From contig NZ_CP170544.1 of NCBI RefSeq assembly GCF_042693015.1, forward strand, positions 1,054,001 through 1,118,000: DNA of 64,000 nt. The letters are read 5' to 3'. The DNA is from Sphingomonas_E sp042693015. GTDB lineage: Bacteria; Pseudomonadota; Alphaproteobacteria; Sphingomonadales; Sphingomonadaceae. Each line of letters starts with the position of its first letter. Within the stretch, counting starts at the first letter, position 1. Below are positions 27,781 to 36,413 of the stretch, one piece after another. A program made the position numbers and the translations under genes. The notes beneath the pieces were generated by a model. That model saw only the letters and a program-made list of their open reading frames with translations. It did no database searches and was not told where the DNA came from.

Positions 27781-30102
27781 GTGCAAATCACCCGTTTGAA
27801 TCGCGGCGCGAGCCTGCTCGCGCTGTCGCTGATGATCGGCTCGGCGCCCGCGCTGGCGCAGGATGCTGCTGCCGAAGCACCGGCCGACACCGGCGGCATC
27901 GCGGACATCGTCGTCACGGCGCAGAAGCGCGCCGAAAATGTTCAGGAAGTGCCGATCGCGATTTCCGCGGTGAGCTCCGAATATCTCGAATCGCGCGGCA
28001 TCACCTCGATCGACCAACTCGGCACGATCGCGCCGAACATGAAGATCGAGCGCGCGCCGTCCAACAAGACGATCACCCAGATCGCGATCCGTGGCTCGGT
28101 GACGATCAACCCCGCGATCACCTGGGAGCCGGCGGTCGGCCTCTATGTCGACGGCGTCTATATCGCCAAGGCGCAGGGCTCGATTTTCGATATTGCCGAT
28201 CTGGAGCGCGTCGAGGTTCTGCGTGGCCCGCAGGGCACGCTCTACGGTCGCAACACGCTGGCGGGCGCCGTCAATCTCGTCACGCAGAAGCCGTCGGGTG
28301 AGCTCGGCGGTTCCGCGGAGATCACCTATGGCGACTATGATTATTGGAAGGCCAAGGCCATCCTCGATCTGCCGCAGATGGGGATCTTCTCGGCCAAGGT
28401 TTCCGGCCAGATCCAGAAGCGCGACGGCTTCATCAAGGTGGTGCCCGATTTCATCGGCACCAATCCGCCGCTCAAGGACACCAATGATCTCGATAACAAG
28501 AGCTTCATGGTGCAGGTCCGTGCCCAGCCGAGCGACAATCTGACGATCGATTATGCCTTCGATTACAGCAAGTTCGATCAACGCCCCGACTATGCGCAGC
28601 TCTACAGCGTCAACCAGAATGGCCAGCCGGGCGACATCTTCGACCCGAATTCGGCCAATTATTCCGGCATTCCGCTGTTCCTCTACGCCAACAAGGATCG
28701 CCAGAGCACGGCGACGCTCGACACCGACGTGTTCGAGCGCACGAAGACGATGGGCCACGCGCTGACCATCGCTCTGGACCTAGGCAACGCCGAACTGAAG
28801 TCGATCACCGCCTATCGCACGCTCGACTTCAACGATCTGCTCGATCTCGATGGATCGCCGCTGCCAGTGGCCGTCACGGGCCGCGACACCGATTATCATT
28901 CGTTCAGCCAGGAATTGCAGGTCACCGGCACGGCGTTCGACGATCGCCTGAATTATGTCGCCGGTCTCTACTACTTCAAGGACAAGGCCGAGACACTCGG
29001 ACCGCAGTCCTTCTTCTTCGGGGCGAGCACGTTCGAATCCGATTATGGTTCGCATACGGAAGCCTATGCGGCTTATGCGCAGGCTGATTTCAAGATCACC
29101 GAAAAGCTGATCCTGACGGGCGGCATCCGCTACACGCATGAGAAGAAGGACATCATGCGCCTTCTGGTTGCCCAGCCCGGCACGCCGGCTGAAGCCACCC
29201 AGATCGACGTTGGCTATGGCGACGTGCCCGACGCGAAATATAATGATGTCAGCCCGGCGGCGACGCTGCGTTATGAGATCACCGATCGCATCAACGTCTA
29301 TGCGCGCTATGCCAAGGGCTTCAAGTCGGGCGGTTTCAACGGCGAAACCAACGTGGTGCTTCCGGCGACGGCGGAGTGCCCCTCCGGTGCGGTTGAGCTT
29401 TGCAACCCGTATAAGCCGGAGAAGGTGGACAGCTACGAGATCGGCTTCAAGTCGCGCCTTCTCGACAACAAGTTGCAGCTCAACCTTGCCGCCTTCTGGG
29501 ATGATCACAAGGACATCCAGCTTTCGGTATTCCGGGGTTCCGGTGCTGCTGGCTCGGTCGTGTTCAATGCGGCTGCTGCGCGTATCCGCGGTCTCGAGCT
29601 TGAGTGGCTGGCACGCCCGGCCGACTGGTTCACGGTCAACGGCTCGTTCGCGCTGCTCGACGCCAAGTATAAGAGCTATCTCGATGGCGGCCAGGACGTC
29701 GCCGACAACCGCGCTTTCCCGCACACACCGAAATATTCGGCTTCGCTGGGTATGGATTGGCGTGTCGTTGAAGGTGATTGGGGTCGGTTCAACCTGATCA
29801 GCGACCTGAGCTACGTTTCCAAATATTACACCTATCCGTTCGCCATCGATGTGCCGAATCCTTCGGACCAGACGGCGAAGACGACGCAGTCGCCGGGCCG
29901 CACGATCGTCAACCTGCGCGGCGTGGTTTCGGAAGTGCCGTTGGGTGGCGTGGAAGCGCAATTCTCGTTGTGGGTGAAGAACCTGTTCAAGGAGAACAAC
30001 CCGCAGAACTTCATCGACTTCGGACCGAGCTTCGGCGGCCTGACGGTCGCCTACTACCCCGATCCGCGGACCTTCGGCATCACTGCCGGCATCAAGTTCT
30101 AA
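27781..30102 (+). CDS. TonB-dependent receptor
   Basis: A 773-residue outer-membrane receptor starting at a GTG that follows GGAGGA by 7 bases. A signal peptide (LLALSLMIGSAPALAQD) precedes a TonB-box-like stretch (DIVVTAQKRAENVQEVPIAI) and the plug domain (VEVLRGPQGTLYGRNTLAGAVNLVTQKPSG). The beta-barrel fills the rest and ends in an aromatic-rich strand (TFGITAGIKF). It belongs to the large sphingomonad-type group that usually imports plant- or aromatic-derived compounds rather than siderophores. The gene is followed by a strong terminator. Substrate unknown. Confidence 0.93.
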   Translation: MQITRLNRGASLLALSLMIGSAPALAQDAAAEAPADTGGIADIVVTAQKRAENVQEVPIAISAVSSEYLESRGITSIDQLGTIAPNMKIERAPSNKTITQIAIRGSVTINPAITWEPAVGLYVDGVYIAKAQGSIFDIADLERVEVLRGPQGTLYGRNTLAGAVNLVTQKPSGELGGSAEITYGDYDYWKAKAILDLPQMGIFSAKVSGQIQKRDGFIKVVPDFIGTNPPLKDTNDLDNKSFMVQVRAQPSDNLTIDYAFDYSKFDQRPDYAQLYSVNQNGQPGDIFDPNSANYSGIPLFLYANKDRQSTATLDTDVFERTKTMGHALTIALDLGNAELKSITAYRTLDFNDLLDLDGSPLPVAVTGRDTDYHSFSQELQVTGTAFDDRLNYVAGLYYFKDKAETLGPQSFFFGASTFESDYGSHTEAYAAYAQADFKITEKLILTGGIRYTHEKKDIMRLLVAQPGTPAEATQIDVGYGDVPDAKYNDVSPAATLRYEITDRINVYARYAKGFKSGGFNGETNVVLPATAECPSGAVELCNPYKPEKVDSYEIGFKSRLLDNKLQLNLAAFWDDHKDIQLSVFRGSGAAGSVVFNAAAARIRGLELEWLARPADWFTVNGSFALLDAKYKSYLDGGQDVADNRAFPHTPKYSASLGMDWRVVEGDWGRFNLISDLSYVSKYYTYPFAIDVPNPSDQTAKTTQSPGRTIVNLRGVVSEVPLGGVEAQFSLWVKNLFKENNPQNFIDFGPSFGGLTVAYYPDPRTFGITAGIKF

Positions 30103-30112
30103 GGACGACAAG

Positions 30113-30143
30113 CCCCTTCCTGGATTATCCAGGGAGGGGTTTT
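30113..30143 (+). terminator. Rho-independent terminator after the TonB receptor
   Basis: CCCCTTCCTGG and CCAGGGAGGGG form an 11-base stem with one G-U pair around a 5-base loop (ATTAT), followed directly by TTTTC. It begins 10 bases after the receptor stop codon. The stem resembles the small palindromes in the E2 insertion. Confidence 0.8.
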
Positions 30144-30160
30144 CATTTGACGAGGACGAT

Positions 30161-30700
30161 ATGAGCGACCGGGAAGCCCGCCTGCAGGAATTGCTGGACC
30201 GCGAGGAGATCCGCCAGCTCATCACCGTCTACTGCCAGGCGTCCGACCGGCACGACCATGAGAAGCTGCGCACCCTCTATCATGAGGATGCGATCGACGA
30301 TCATGGCGCGATGTTCTGCGGGCCCGCGATGGAGTTCATCGACAAGCTGCCGGAAATCCAGGCACCGATGGAAATCCTCCACCATAATGTGACGACCATC
30401 AACCTCGCGATTGACGGCGATTATGCGGAAGGCGAGGTCTATCTGCTCGCGCTCCACCGCGCCAAGACGCCGGACGGGCCGATGGATGTGCTGGTGGGCG
30501 GCCGCTACTTCGACAAATATGCCAAGCGTGACGGGCGCTGGAAATTCCTGCACCGCGCGATCGTGGCCGACTGGGCCAATATCCATTCGCCGTCGATCAT
30601 CGACCTGGAACATCCCTTCCTGGAGGGCGCCAAGATCGGCAAGCCGGGGCCGGCCGATCCATCCTATGGCTTCTTCCGATTGATCAAACGCGGAGCCTGA
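30161..30700 (+). CDS. NTF2/SnoaL-like protein
   Basis: A 179-residue protein of the SnoaL-like fold: LLDREEIRQLITVYCQASDRHDHEKLRTLYHEDAIDDHG at residues 9-47 is typical, and FDKYAKRDGRWKFLHRAIVADW is the matching end of the sheet. Members include dehydratases, isomerases and ring-hydroxylating dioxygenase beta-like proteins, all with a pocket open at one end. Here D30-R31-H32 in the first helices is the kind of charged set used for catalysis. It is read from its own ribosome site after the receptor's terminator. The specific reaction is unknown. Confidence 0.85.
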   Translation: MSDREARLQELLDREEIRQLITVYCQASDRHDHEKLRTLYHEDAIDDHGAMFCGPAMEFIDKLPEIQAPMEILHHNVTTINLAIDGDYAEGEVYLLALHRAKTPDGPMDVLVGGRYFDKYAKRDGRWKFLHRAIVADWANIHSPSIIDLEHPFLEGAKIGKPGPADPSYGFFRLIKRGA

Positions 30701-30706
30701 GCGCTT

Positions 30707-31906
30707 TCAGCCGAGTGCCTTGAGATCGGCAAACGGCAGCACCCGCGCTTCGAGTGGCGCTACCGTCTCCTCGGGCAGCACGAAACGCCAATAGACCATG
30801 CCGGTCGGCCGCCCCTGCGTGTCGATCCAGTTCGGCACGCCCGGATCGCGATGCGCCAGCACCATGCGGAAGCGCCCATCAGGCAGCAATTTCGTCGACT
30901 TGCCGTTCCGCGAAATGGTGTGGGTTTCGTAGTCGTAGGTCTGCAGGAAACGGTTCCACAGCACGACATTGGCGAAGCGGCATTTGGGGAAGCGTCCCTC
31001 GATCACCAAGGCTTGATCGGGCGCAAGCGCATAAGGCGCCATGGAATAGGCCGAACTGCGATTGGCGAAGCCGATGTCGCCCGCCGGAATCTGGGCCGGA
31101 TTGAAGCGGTTGGGAATGATCGAGACCCAGGCGGGGATCTTGTCAGGCTGCATCATCGGCATGCCGATCGTGGTTTCGCGCAGGAAGGTGATGACGCGAC
31201 GGATCGACGCTGCGATCCAGGCGTCGTCGGGTGCTGGGCGCGGTGAGGCAGGTTCCACCGCTTCGATGCGGAGCGGGATCTGCTTTACGGGGTCTGCGCA
31301 AATGGGTTTTGCGCGTTCGAAGAAATGGCGCGTCTGGATCATCCCGACGCCGGGCTCTAGCTTGAACTTCTGATCGGGGCCGACGAGGAATTCGAAGTCG
31401 CCGTCGCGCGAAATCTTCATGGCGCGATCGTCGACGACCAGCGCTACGCCCTTCGACGGTACGCCATCGACGCCCGCACGTTCGAAACTGAACGAGGTGA
31501 AGTCTGCGCCGCCCACATTGCCGCTGATCCGGTAGGTGCGGGCCGGGTCGATGAAGGCGGTGTAATAGAGTGCGTCGGGATTATCGCCGAGGAATTTGGT
31601 CACCATATCGGCGGTGCGGCGGAATGCCGGCCGGTCCGGATCGGCCTCCGCAATCAGCGATAAGGCGACATGGAGGTGGTGGAGGATCTGGCGGTGCCCG
31701 TCCGAAATGTCGGTCACGCCGGCGATGCGACGTGCTGGGCTCAGATAATCATGGTCGAGCTGCTGGAGGAGGGCGATGAGTTCGCCGAAGGCGACCCGCG
31801 ATTGCGTCTGCAGCGCTGCGGGCGCCGTCTGGGCCCCGACCGTCGCGGGTGCCAGTGCGGCGGCACCCAGCGTTCCCAAGGATCCGATGAAGTGCCGCCT
31901 GTCCAT
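30707..31906 (-). CDS. DUF1214 domain protein with Tat-type signal
   Basis: A 399-residue protein whose start at MDRRHFIG gives a twin-arginine-like signal (RRHFIGSLGTLGAAALAPATVGAQ), so probably exported folded. The C-terminal third is a DUF1214 domain: VVLWNRFLQTYDYETHTISRNGKSTKLLPDG, then the ending NWIDTQGRPTGMVYWRFVLPEE. The middle (RTYRISGNVGGADFTSFSF) is a beta-rich segment found in the same group. Function is unknown; such genes recur in sphingomonad catabolic clusters. It lies 13 bases downstream of the second TonB receptor and probably shares its transcript. Confidence 0.8.
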   Translation of the reverse strand: MDRRHFIGSLGTLGAAALAPATVGAQTAPAALQTQSRVAFGELIALLQQLDHDYLSPARRIAGVTDISDGHRQILHHLHVALSLIAEADPDRPAFRRTADMVTKFLGDNPDALYYTAFIDPARTYRISGNVGGADFTSFSFERAGVDGVPSKGVALVVDDRAMKISRDGDFEFLVGPDQKFKLEPGVGMIQTRHFFERAKPICADPVKQIPLRIEAVEPASPRPAPDDAWIAASIRRVITFLRETTIGMPMMQPDKIPAWVSIIPNRFNPAQIPAGDIGFANRSSAYSMAPYALAPDQALVIEGRFPKCRFANVVLWNRFLQTYDYETHTISRNGKSTKLLPDGRFRMVLAHRDPGVPNWIDTQGRPTGMVYWRFVLPEETVAPLEARVLPFADLKALG

Positions 31907-31919
31907 ATGCCCCTCGTTT

Positions 31920-34157
31920 CTAGCGTCGGATCGCCAGCGTGACCGAATAGCGCCGGGGATCGTTGAAGAAGCCCTCCATGAAGCCGAAGGCGCCGGAGCC
32001 GTCATAGCCTGCCACCAGCACCTGCTTGTCGGTCACATTGTCGACCGCGAAGCGAACCGAGGTGCCCCGCCAAGGCAGGTCGAACTCGGCGCTCAGGTTG
32101 AGCAAAGCATAATCGGGTGAGCGGAGTGGCGAATTTTCGACGTCGATGAAGGTCTTGCTGCGATACGTTCCATCCGCGCGGAAAACGGCGTCGAGTTCGT
32201 CGGTGATCGGCGCGGTGTAGACGAGGCTGAGGCTACCTGTCATTTCCGGCGCCTGCTTGGGCTCACGGAAGGTGAGGTCGATGCCACCCGATTCATATTC
32301 GAGATATTTGGCGTCAAGCAGGCCGATCGAACCACTGACGCGGAACTGCGGCGAGACGCGCGCGTCGAATTCCACCTCAAGGCCCTGGATGCGCGACTTG
32401 CCGGCGTTCTGGATGGTCACGACCGGAATGCCGCCCGCGCCGACGCTGGAGACCAGCAACTGCTGATCCTTATAGTCGTTGCGGAACGCGGCGACGTTGA
32501 TCGTCACCAGGCCGTCGAAGCTGGTCTTCAGGCCGACTTCGTAGGCGTTCAGGAATTCAGGATCATAGGAGCCGATCTCTGCCGCCACGGTCGGCCGCCC
32601 GTTGAAACCGCCGCTGCGGAAGCCCCGCGAGAAGGAGGCATAGGTCAGAATGTCGGGCGTGAACTTGTAGGACAGCGATGCACGCGGCGTGAACGCATCC
32701 CAATTGTCCGACAGGGTGTAGGGGTTGAAGCCTGGGATCAGTGGCTGCTGGCTGTAGATGCGGGTCGCCGATTGGGTAAAGGTCTTCTTCTCATAGGTGT
32801 AGCGGCCACCCAGCTCGAGGTTGAGCGCGTCGGTGAGATCGAAGGTCAGGTTCGCGAAGGCGGCATAATTGGTCGTCTTCTGCCGGTTGCGGAAATCGAT
32901 GTTGAAATCGAGCGCAGTCGCCAACGCGGGATCGAAGCCCGCGGCGATCAGCGCCGGATAGAGACCGTCGGCGACGTACAGCGTCGTGTTGTCGCGTGTC
33001 TTTTCGCGGAAATAATAGGCACCGACCAACAGGTTGGCGCGGTCGCCGAATAGCGGCGTGACATATTGCAGTTCCTGGCTGAACTGTTCGGCCTTTTCGT
33101 CGTGAATGTCGCCGGCGTAGTTGATGGTCGACGATGCGTCGCCGTCGCGGCCGAACAGGGCCTCGACCCAGCGATAGGCGCTGATCGACTTGATGGTGCC
33201 TTCGCCGACGTCATAGGACAGGGTCAGGCCGACATTGGCGGCGTCGGTGTTGTCGTGGTTGAGCTCCGGCGTGCTGTCCGTGCGGTCAATGCGGTCCGGC
33301 GCGGTGCAGCAGGGCGCCAGGAAAGCGGACTGGAGGCCCGAGAAGAAGGTCGGCGTGAAGCTCAGCATCGAGTGCGCGCGCGCATTCTGGCGGCGGCGCA
33401 GGCCATCGACGGTGAGCACGGCGTCGAAGGGCGAGGCATCGTAATGCAGCGTCACCCGACCGGCGACGACATTCTTGTTGCTGAGATTGTCGCCCGACGG
33501 AATCTTCTGCCAGCCTTCGCCCCACTCGCCGAGCGCGGACACGCCGATCGAGAGGCCATCGGAAAGCGGCGCCTCGACATTCGCGCGGGCGCGAACGGTG
33601 TTGTAGGAGCCGTAGCGGAGATCGGCCTGCAGTACGTTGGTGCCGTCTGGGATGCGGCTGACGACGCTGATCGCGCCGCCGATGGTGTTCTTTCCGAACA
33701 ATGTGCCCTGCGGTCCGCGCAGGATTTCGATGCGGTCGATGCCGAGCAGTTCGGTCGTCGCGCCGAAGGTGCGGGCGACATAGACGCCGTCGATATAGAG
33801 ACCGACGGCGGGGTCCGCGGTGATGATGAAATCATTCTCGCCGACGCCACGGATGAAGGCGGCGATGCCACCGCTATTGCCGCCCTGGCCCGGCGTGAAA
33901 TTGAGGTTGGGGGCGATTTCCTGAACGTCCGTCACGGCATCGAATCCGCGTGAGTCGAGCCCGGCCTGGTTCACCGCGGTGACGGCGATCGGCACGTCCT
34001 GCAGCTTTTCCTCGCGCTTGCGGGCGGTGACGACGATGTCCGTGCTGTCTTCGGCGACGGCACTATCCTGTGCCTGAGCGGTCGCGGGAATGGTGAAGGC
34101 GGTGCCGGAAACGGAGATCAAGAAAGCGGCGCGCAAGGCGCGCGTGCGGATCGTCAT
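31920..34157 (-). CDS. TonB-dependent receptor
   Basis: A 745-residue receptor with signal peptide (ALRAAFLISVSGTAFTIPATAQAQD), TonB-box region (DIVVTARKREEKLQDVPIAV), plug with RIEILRGPQGTLFGKNTIGGAISVVSRIP, and a barrel ending in DPRRYSVTLAIRR. It is related to the other receptor of the cluster but clearly not a recent duplicate. It is transcribed with the DUF1214 gene toward the NTF2-like gene, so both receptors point inward. The promoter region upstream has two overlapping strong dyads. Substrate unknown. Confidence 0.93.
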   Translation of the reverse strand: MTIRTRALRAAFLISVSGTAFTIPATAQAQDSAVAEDSTDIVVTARKREEKLQDVPIAVTAVNQAGLDSRGFDAVTDVQEIAPNLNFTPGQGGNSGGIAAFIRGVGENDFIITADPAVGLYIDGVYVARTFGATTELLGIDRIEILRGPQGTLFGKNTIGGAISVVSRIPDGTNVLQADLRYGSYNTVRARANVEAPLSDGLSIGVSALGEWGEGWQKIPSGDNLSNKNVVAGRVTLHYDASPFDAVLTVDGLRRRQNARAHSMLSFTPTFFSGLQSAFLAPCCTAPDRIDRTDSTPELNHDNTDAANVGLTLSYDVGEGTIKSISAYRWVEALFGRDGDASSTINYAGDIHDEKAEQFSQELQYVTPLFGDRANLLVGAYYFREKTRDNTTLYVADGLYPALIAAGFDPALATALDFNIDFRNRQKTTNYAAFANLTFDLTDALNLELGGRYTYEKKTFTQSATRIYSQQPLIPGFNPYTLSDNWDAFTPRASLSYKFTPDILTYASFSRGFRSGGFNGRPTVAAEIGSYDPEFLNAYEVGLKTSFDGLVTINVAAFRNDYKDQQLLVSSVGAGGIPVVTIQNAGKSRIQGLEVEFDARVSPQFRVSGSIGLLDAKYLEYESGGIDLTFREPKQAPEMTGSLSLVYTAPITDELDAVFRADGTYRSKTFIDVENSPLRSPDYALLNLSAEFDLPWRGTSVRFAVDNVTDKQVLVAGYDGSGAFGFMEGFFNDPRRYSVTLAIRR

Positions 34158-34226
34158 GGTAACCTCCCCTGAAAGTCAGCGGCTTTGCGCCGTCTTTGCA
34201 GGGACAGGGCTATGCCTTCCAGCGAC

Positions 34227-34254
34227 TGTTGATCAACATGACGAGAACGTCATG
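34227..34254. promoter_or_regulatory. Overlapping dyads upstream of the second TonB receptor
   Basis: A perfect 12-base palindrome, TGTTGATCAACA (34227-34238), overlaps a second inverted repeat, CATGACG-N4-CGTCATG (34237-34254). They lie 70-97 bases before the receptor start codon. Two perfect dyads side by side are unlikely by chance and suggest binding of a dimeric regulator; identity unknown. Confidence 0.55.
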
Positions 34255-34301
34255 CACTCACTTTGCGTCGCTAAATGTCAATTGATGTAGATAAGCGGTA
34301 T

Positions 34302-34335
34302 TTCGACCCTCCCTCCGTGAGGAGGGAGGGTCGAA
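34302..34335 (-). terminator. Strong hairpin after the LLM oxidoreductase gene
   Basis: TTCGACCCTCCCTCC and GGAGGGAGGGTCGAA form a perfect 15-base stem with a 4-base loop, beginning 5 bases after the stop codon of the oxidoreductase gene. No clear U-run follows on the minus strand, so it may be a terminator of the U-poor kind or an mRNA-end stabiliser. It also separates the gene from the receptor promoter. Confidence 0.7.
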
Positions 34336-34340
34336 GAAGC

Positions 34341-35498
34341 TTACTCGGCTGCGATGGCTTCGCGTTCCGCCGCCTTGGCGCGGAAGTGCGGGATCACCTT
34401 CTGGCCGATGTTGCGGATCGTCTCCAGGATCGCGGCATGCGGCACGGTGCCCATCTGGAAGAGGAACAGCACCTCGTCGGCACCGGCTTCCTCCAGCCGC
34501 GTCACATAGCGGATGCAATCGTCGGCATTGCCATAGGCGTCCTGCGCGACGGTGTAGTTGCTGGTCATTGCGTCGGCGCCGTCGACGATCTTTTCTTCGG
34601 AAATATAGGCGACGACATGTTCGCGGGCCTGGCCCAGCGCCACCTCATTATCCTCAGCGGACTCGATATGCGCGGTCGGCTTCGGGCCACCCTGATACCA
34701 ATAAGAGATGGCTTCAGCGAAGAAACGCTGGCCCTTGAGGCCGATGCGGCGCGCCTCGTCACGATCGTCGAGCACGCAGGCGGCGCAGAAGGCGGCAAGA
34801 TGCTCGTTGGGACGGAAACCGACCTGATCCTCGGCTTTACGGTTCTTGAAATGCTCGCGGTAGATCGCATTCTTGCGGGCGATTTCATCGGGGCCCGAGA
34901 AGCCGAGGACGAGCGCGCCGATGCCGCGGTCACCGGCCAACTGAAGCGTCGATTCACGCGTGCAGGCATAATAGATCGGCGGGTGCGGATCCTGAACCGG
35001 GCTCGGGTGGATCGGACGCGACGGGATCTTGATGTAGGTGCCGTCATGCTCGACATGACCGTCCTTCAGGATCTTCGGGATGAGGTACATGCTCTCGTCG
35101 ATCATCGGCTGCAACTCGGCGAGGTCATAGCCGAAGGTGCCCGCTTCCTGCTGGGTGCCGCCCTTGCCCATGCCGAAATGGACGCGGCCGCCGGACAGGA
35201 TGTCGAGGGTGGCGATACGCTCCGCAACCTTCACCGGATGGTTCATCGCCGGCGGCAGGCAGACGACGCCATGGCCGATGCCGATCCGCGTGGTGCGGCC
35301 GGCGATGTAGGCGAGGAAGGTCTCCGGCGCCGACATATGGGCATATTGGGTGAGCGCGGTGTGTTCGACCGCCCAGACATTGTCGAAGCCCATTTCCTCG
35401 GCAAGCAACACCTGCTCGACGATCTCCTCGAAGCAGCGACGCTCGGACTCGCGCGAGGGGTCCGCCATCTGCGCTTCGTAAATGATCGAGAATTTCAT
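34341..35498 (-). CDS. LLM class flavin-dependent oxidoreductase
   Basis: A 385-residue luciferase-like monooxygenase starting at MKFSIIYEAQ. The N-terminal strand and FEEIVEQVLLAEEMGFDNVWAVEHT are typical, as are RTTRIGIGHGVVCLPPAMNHPVKVAERIATLDILSGGRVHFGMGKGG and YYACTRESTLQLAGDRGIGAL. Members use FMNH2 or F420 with oxygen for oxidations of hydrocarbons, ketones or aromatic breakdown products. It diverges from an SDR gene across a 144-base region with a double dyad. Substrate cannot be told. Confidence 0.9.
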   Translation of the reverse strand: MKFSIIYEAQMADPSRESERRCFEEIVEQVLLAEEMGFDNVWAVEHTALTQYAHMSAPETFLAYIAGRTTRIGIGHGVVCLPPAMNHPVKVAERIATLDILSGGRVHFGMGKGGTQQEAGTFGYDLAELQPMIDESMYLIPKILKDGHVEHDGTYIKIPSRPIHPSPVQDPHPPIYYACTRESTLQLAGDRGIGALVLGFSGPDEIARKNAIYREHFKNRKAEDQVGFRPNEHLAAFCAACVLDDRDEARRIGLKGQRFFAEAISYWYQGGPKPTAHIESAEDNEVALGQAREHVVAYISEEKIVDGADAMTSNYTVAQDAYGNADDCIRYVTRLEEAGADEVLFLFQMGTVPHAAILETIRNIGQKVIPHFRAKAAEREAIAAE

Positions 35499-35565
35499 TC
35501 GACTCGTTCCTCTCTCCACATGGGCTTTGTCGAGGATGATGGGACCGGGCGCGGTGGCGGGCATC

Positions 35566-35593
35566 GTCCATTTGGACCATGTTCCAAAAGGAC
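35566..35593. promoter_or_regulatory. Double dyad in the divergent oxidoreductase/SDR promoter
   Basis: GTCC-ATTT-GGAC (35566-35577) is followed 3 bases later by a near copy, GTTCC-AAAA-GGAC (35581-35593). Seen another way, TTTGGA-CCATGT-TCCAAA (35571-35588) is a perfect 6-6-6 inverted repeat. The site is about 70 bases from the LLM gene start and 50 from the SDR start. This is a good operator candidate for a dimeric regulator encoded elsewhere. Confidence 0.55.
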
Positions 35594-35642
35594 GGGCCGG
35601 GCAGGGTGGCGGCGAACCAATTGACGATGAAAAGGAGGGCGC

Positions 35643-36407
35643 ATGTTCGGCGGCAAGACGGCACTGGTGACGGGCGGCGCATCGGGCATCGGCGAAGCGG
35701 CGGCGCTGCGCTTCGCACAGGAAGGTGCGACCGTCGTCGTGGCGGATCTCAACATCGCCGGTGCCGAGCGCGTCGCGGGCGCCATCATCGCCGCCGGTGG
35801 CAAGGCCGCCGCCGTGGCGGTCGACATCGCGTCGGATGAAGCCAATCAGGTCTTGTTCTCGACCTGCCGTGACCGCTTCGGCGGTCTCGATGCGGCATTC
35901 CTCAACGCCGGCATTCTCGATAATTGGGCCGAGTTCGAGGAATATCAGACGGCTTCGTTCGATCGGATGCTAGCGGTCAATCTCCGCGGCACATTCCTTG
36001 GGCTAAAGGCGGCGATGCCGGTGCTGCGGCCGGGAGGGGCGGCGGTGGTGACGGCCTCGCTGGCCGGTCTCCTCGGCCTGCCGCCCGCGATTGGCTATTC
36101 GACCGCCAAGCATGGCCTGCTTGGCATCGTGAAGTCGCTGGCGGCGCCCTATGCCCGCCATGGCCTGCGCGTGAATGCGGTCTGCCCCGGCAGCGTGCTG
36201 ACTCCAATGGTGGGCGTCACCGAAGCCACGCCGCTGGTCGATCCCGATACGCTGGAAGCGCCACCCTATCGTGGCGATCTCCATCCGCAGCATATTGCCG
36301 AGGTGGCGCTGTTCCTGGCCAGCCGTCGCGCTGCAGGCATCAACGGCCTTGCCGTTCCCGTGGACGCGGCCTTCACCGCGGATTTCGGAGAGTCCAACCC
36401 CGAATGA
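35643..36407 (+). CDS. Short-chain dehydrogenase/reductase
   Basis: A 254-residue classical SDR. The cofactor loop is TGGASGIGEAA (residues 10-20) followed by VVADLNIAGAE, whose Asp favours NAD(H). NAG is present as LNAGILDNW, and the active site is TASLAGLLGLPPAIGYSTAKHG with Ser, Tyr and Lys (YxxxK). AAAAGGAGGG precedes the ATG. It probably oxidises an alcohol or reduces a carbonyl in the same pathway as the divergent flavin oxidoreductase. Its stop is only 6 bases from the uvrD stop on the other strand. Confidence 0.9.
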   Translation: MFGGKTALVTGGASGIGEAAALRFAQEGATVVVADLNIAGAERVAGAIIAAGGKAAAVAVDIASDEANQVLFSTCRDRFGGLDAAFLNAGILDNWAEFEEYQTASFDRMLAVNLRGTFLGLKAAMPVLRPGGAAVVTASLAGLLGLPPAIGYSTAKHGLLGIVKSLAAPYARHGLRVNAVCPGSVLTPMVGVTEATPLVDPDTLEAPPYRGDLHPQHIAEVALFLASRRAAGINGLAVPVDAAFTADFGESNPE

Positions 36408-36413
36408 GGCCGC

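Noticed and set aside
28780..30225. 481-residue open frame opposite the first TonB receptor
   Set aside because: Antisense shadow that would also run through the terminator at 30113.
26507..36407. Genomic island or integrated element
   Set aside because: No integrase, tRNA edge, direct repeats or change in base composition is seen at the borders.
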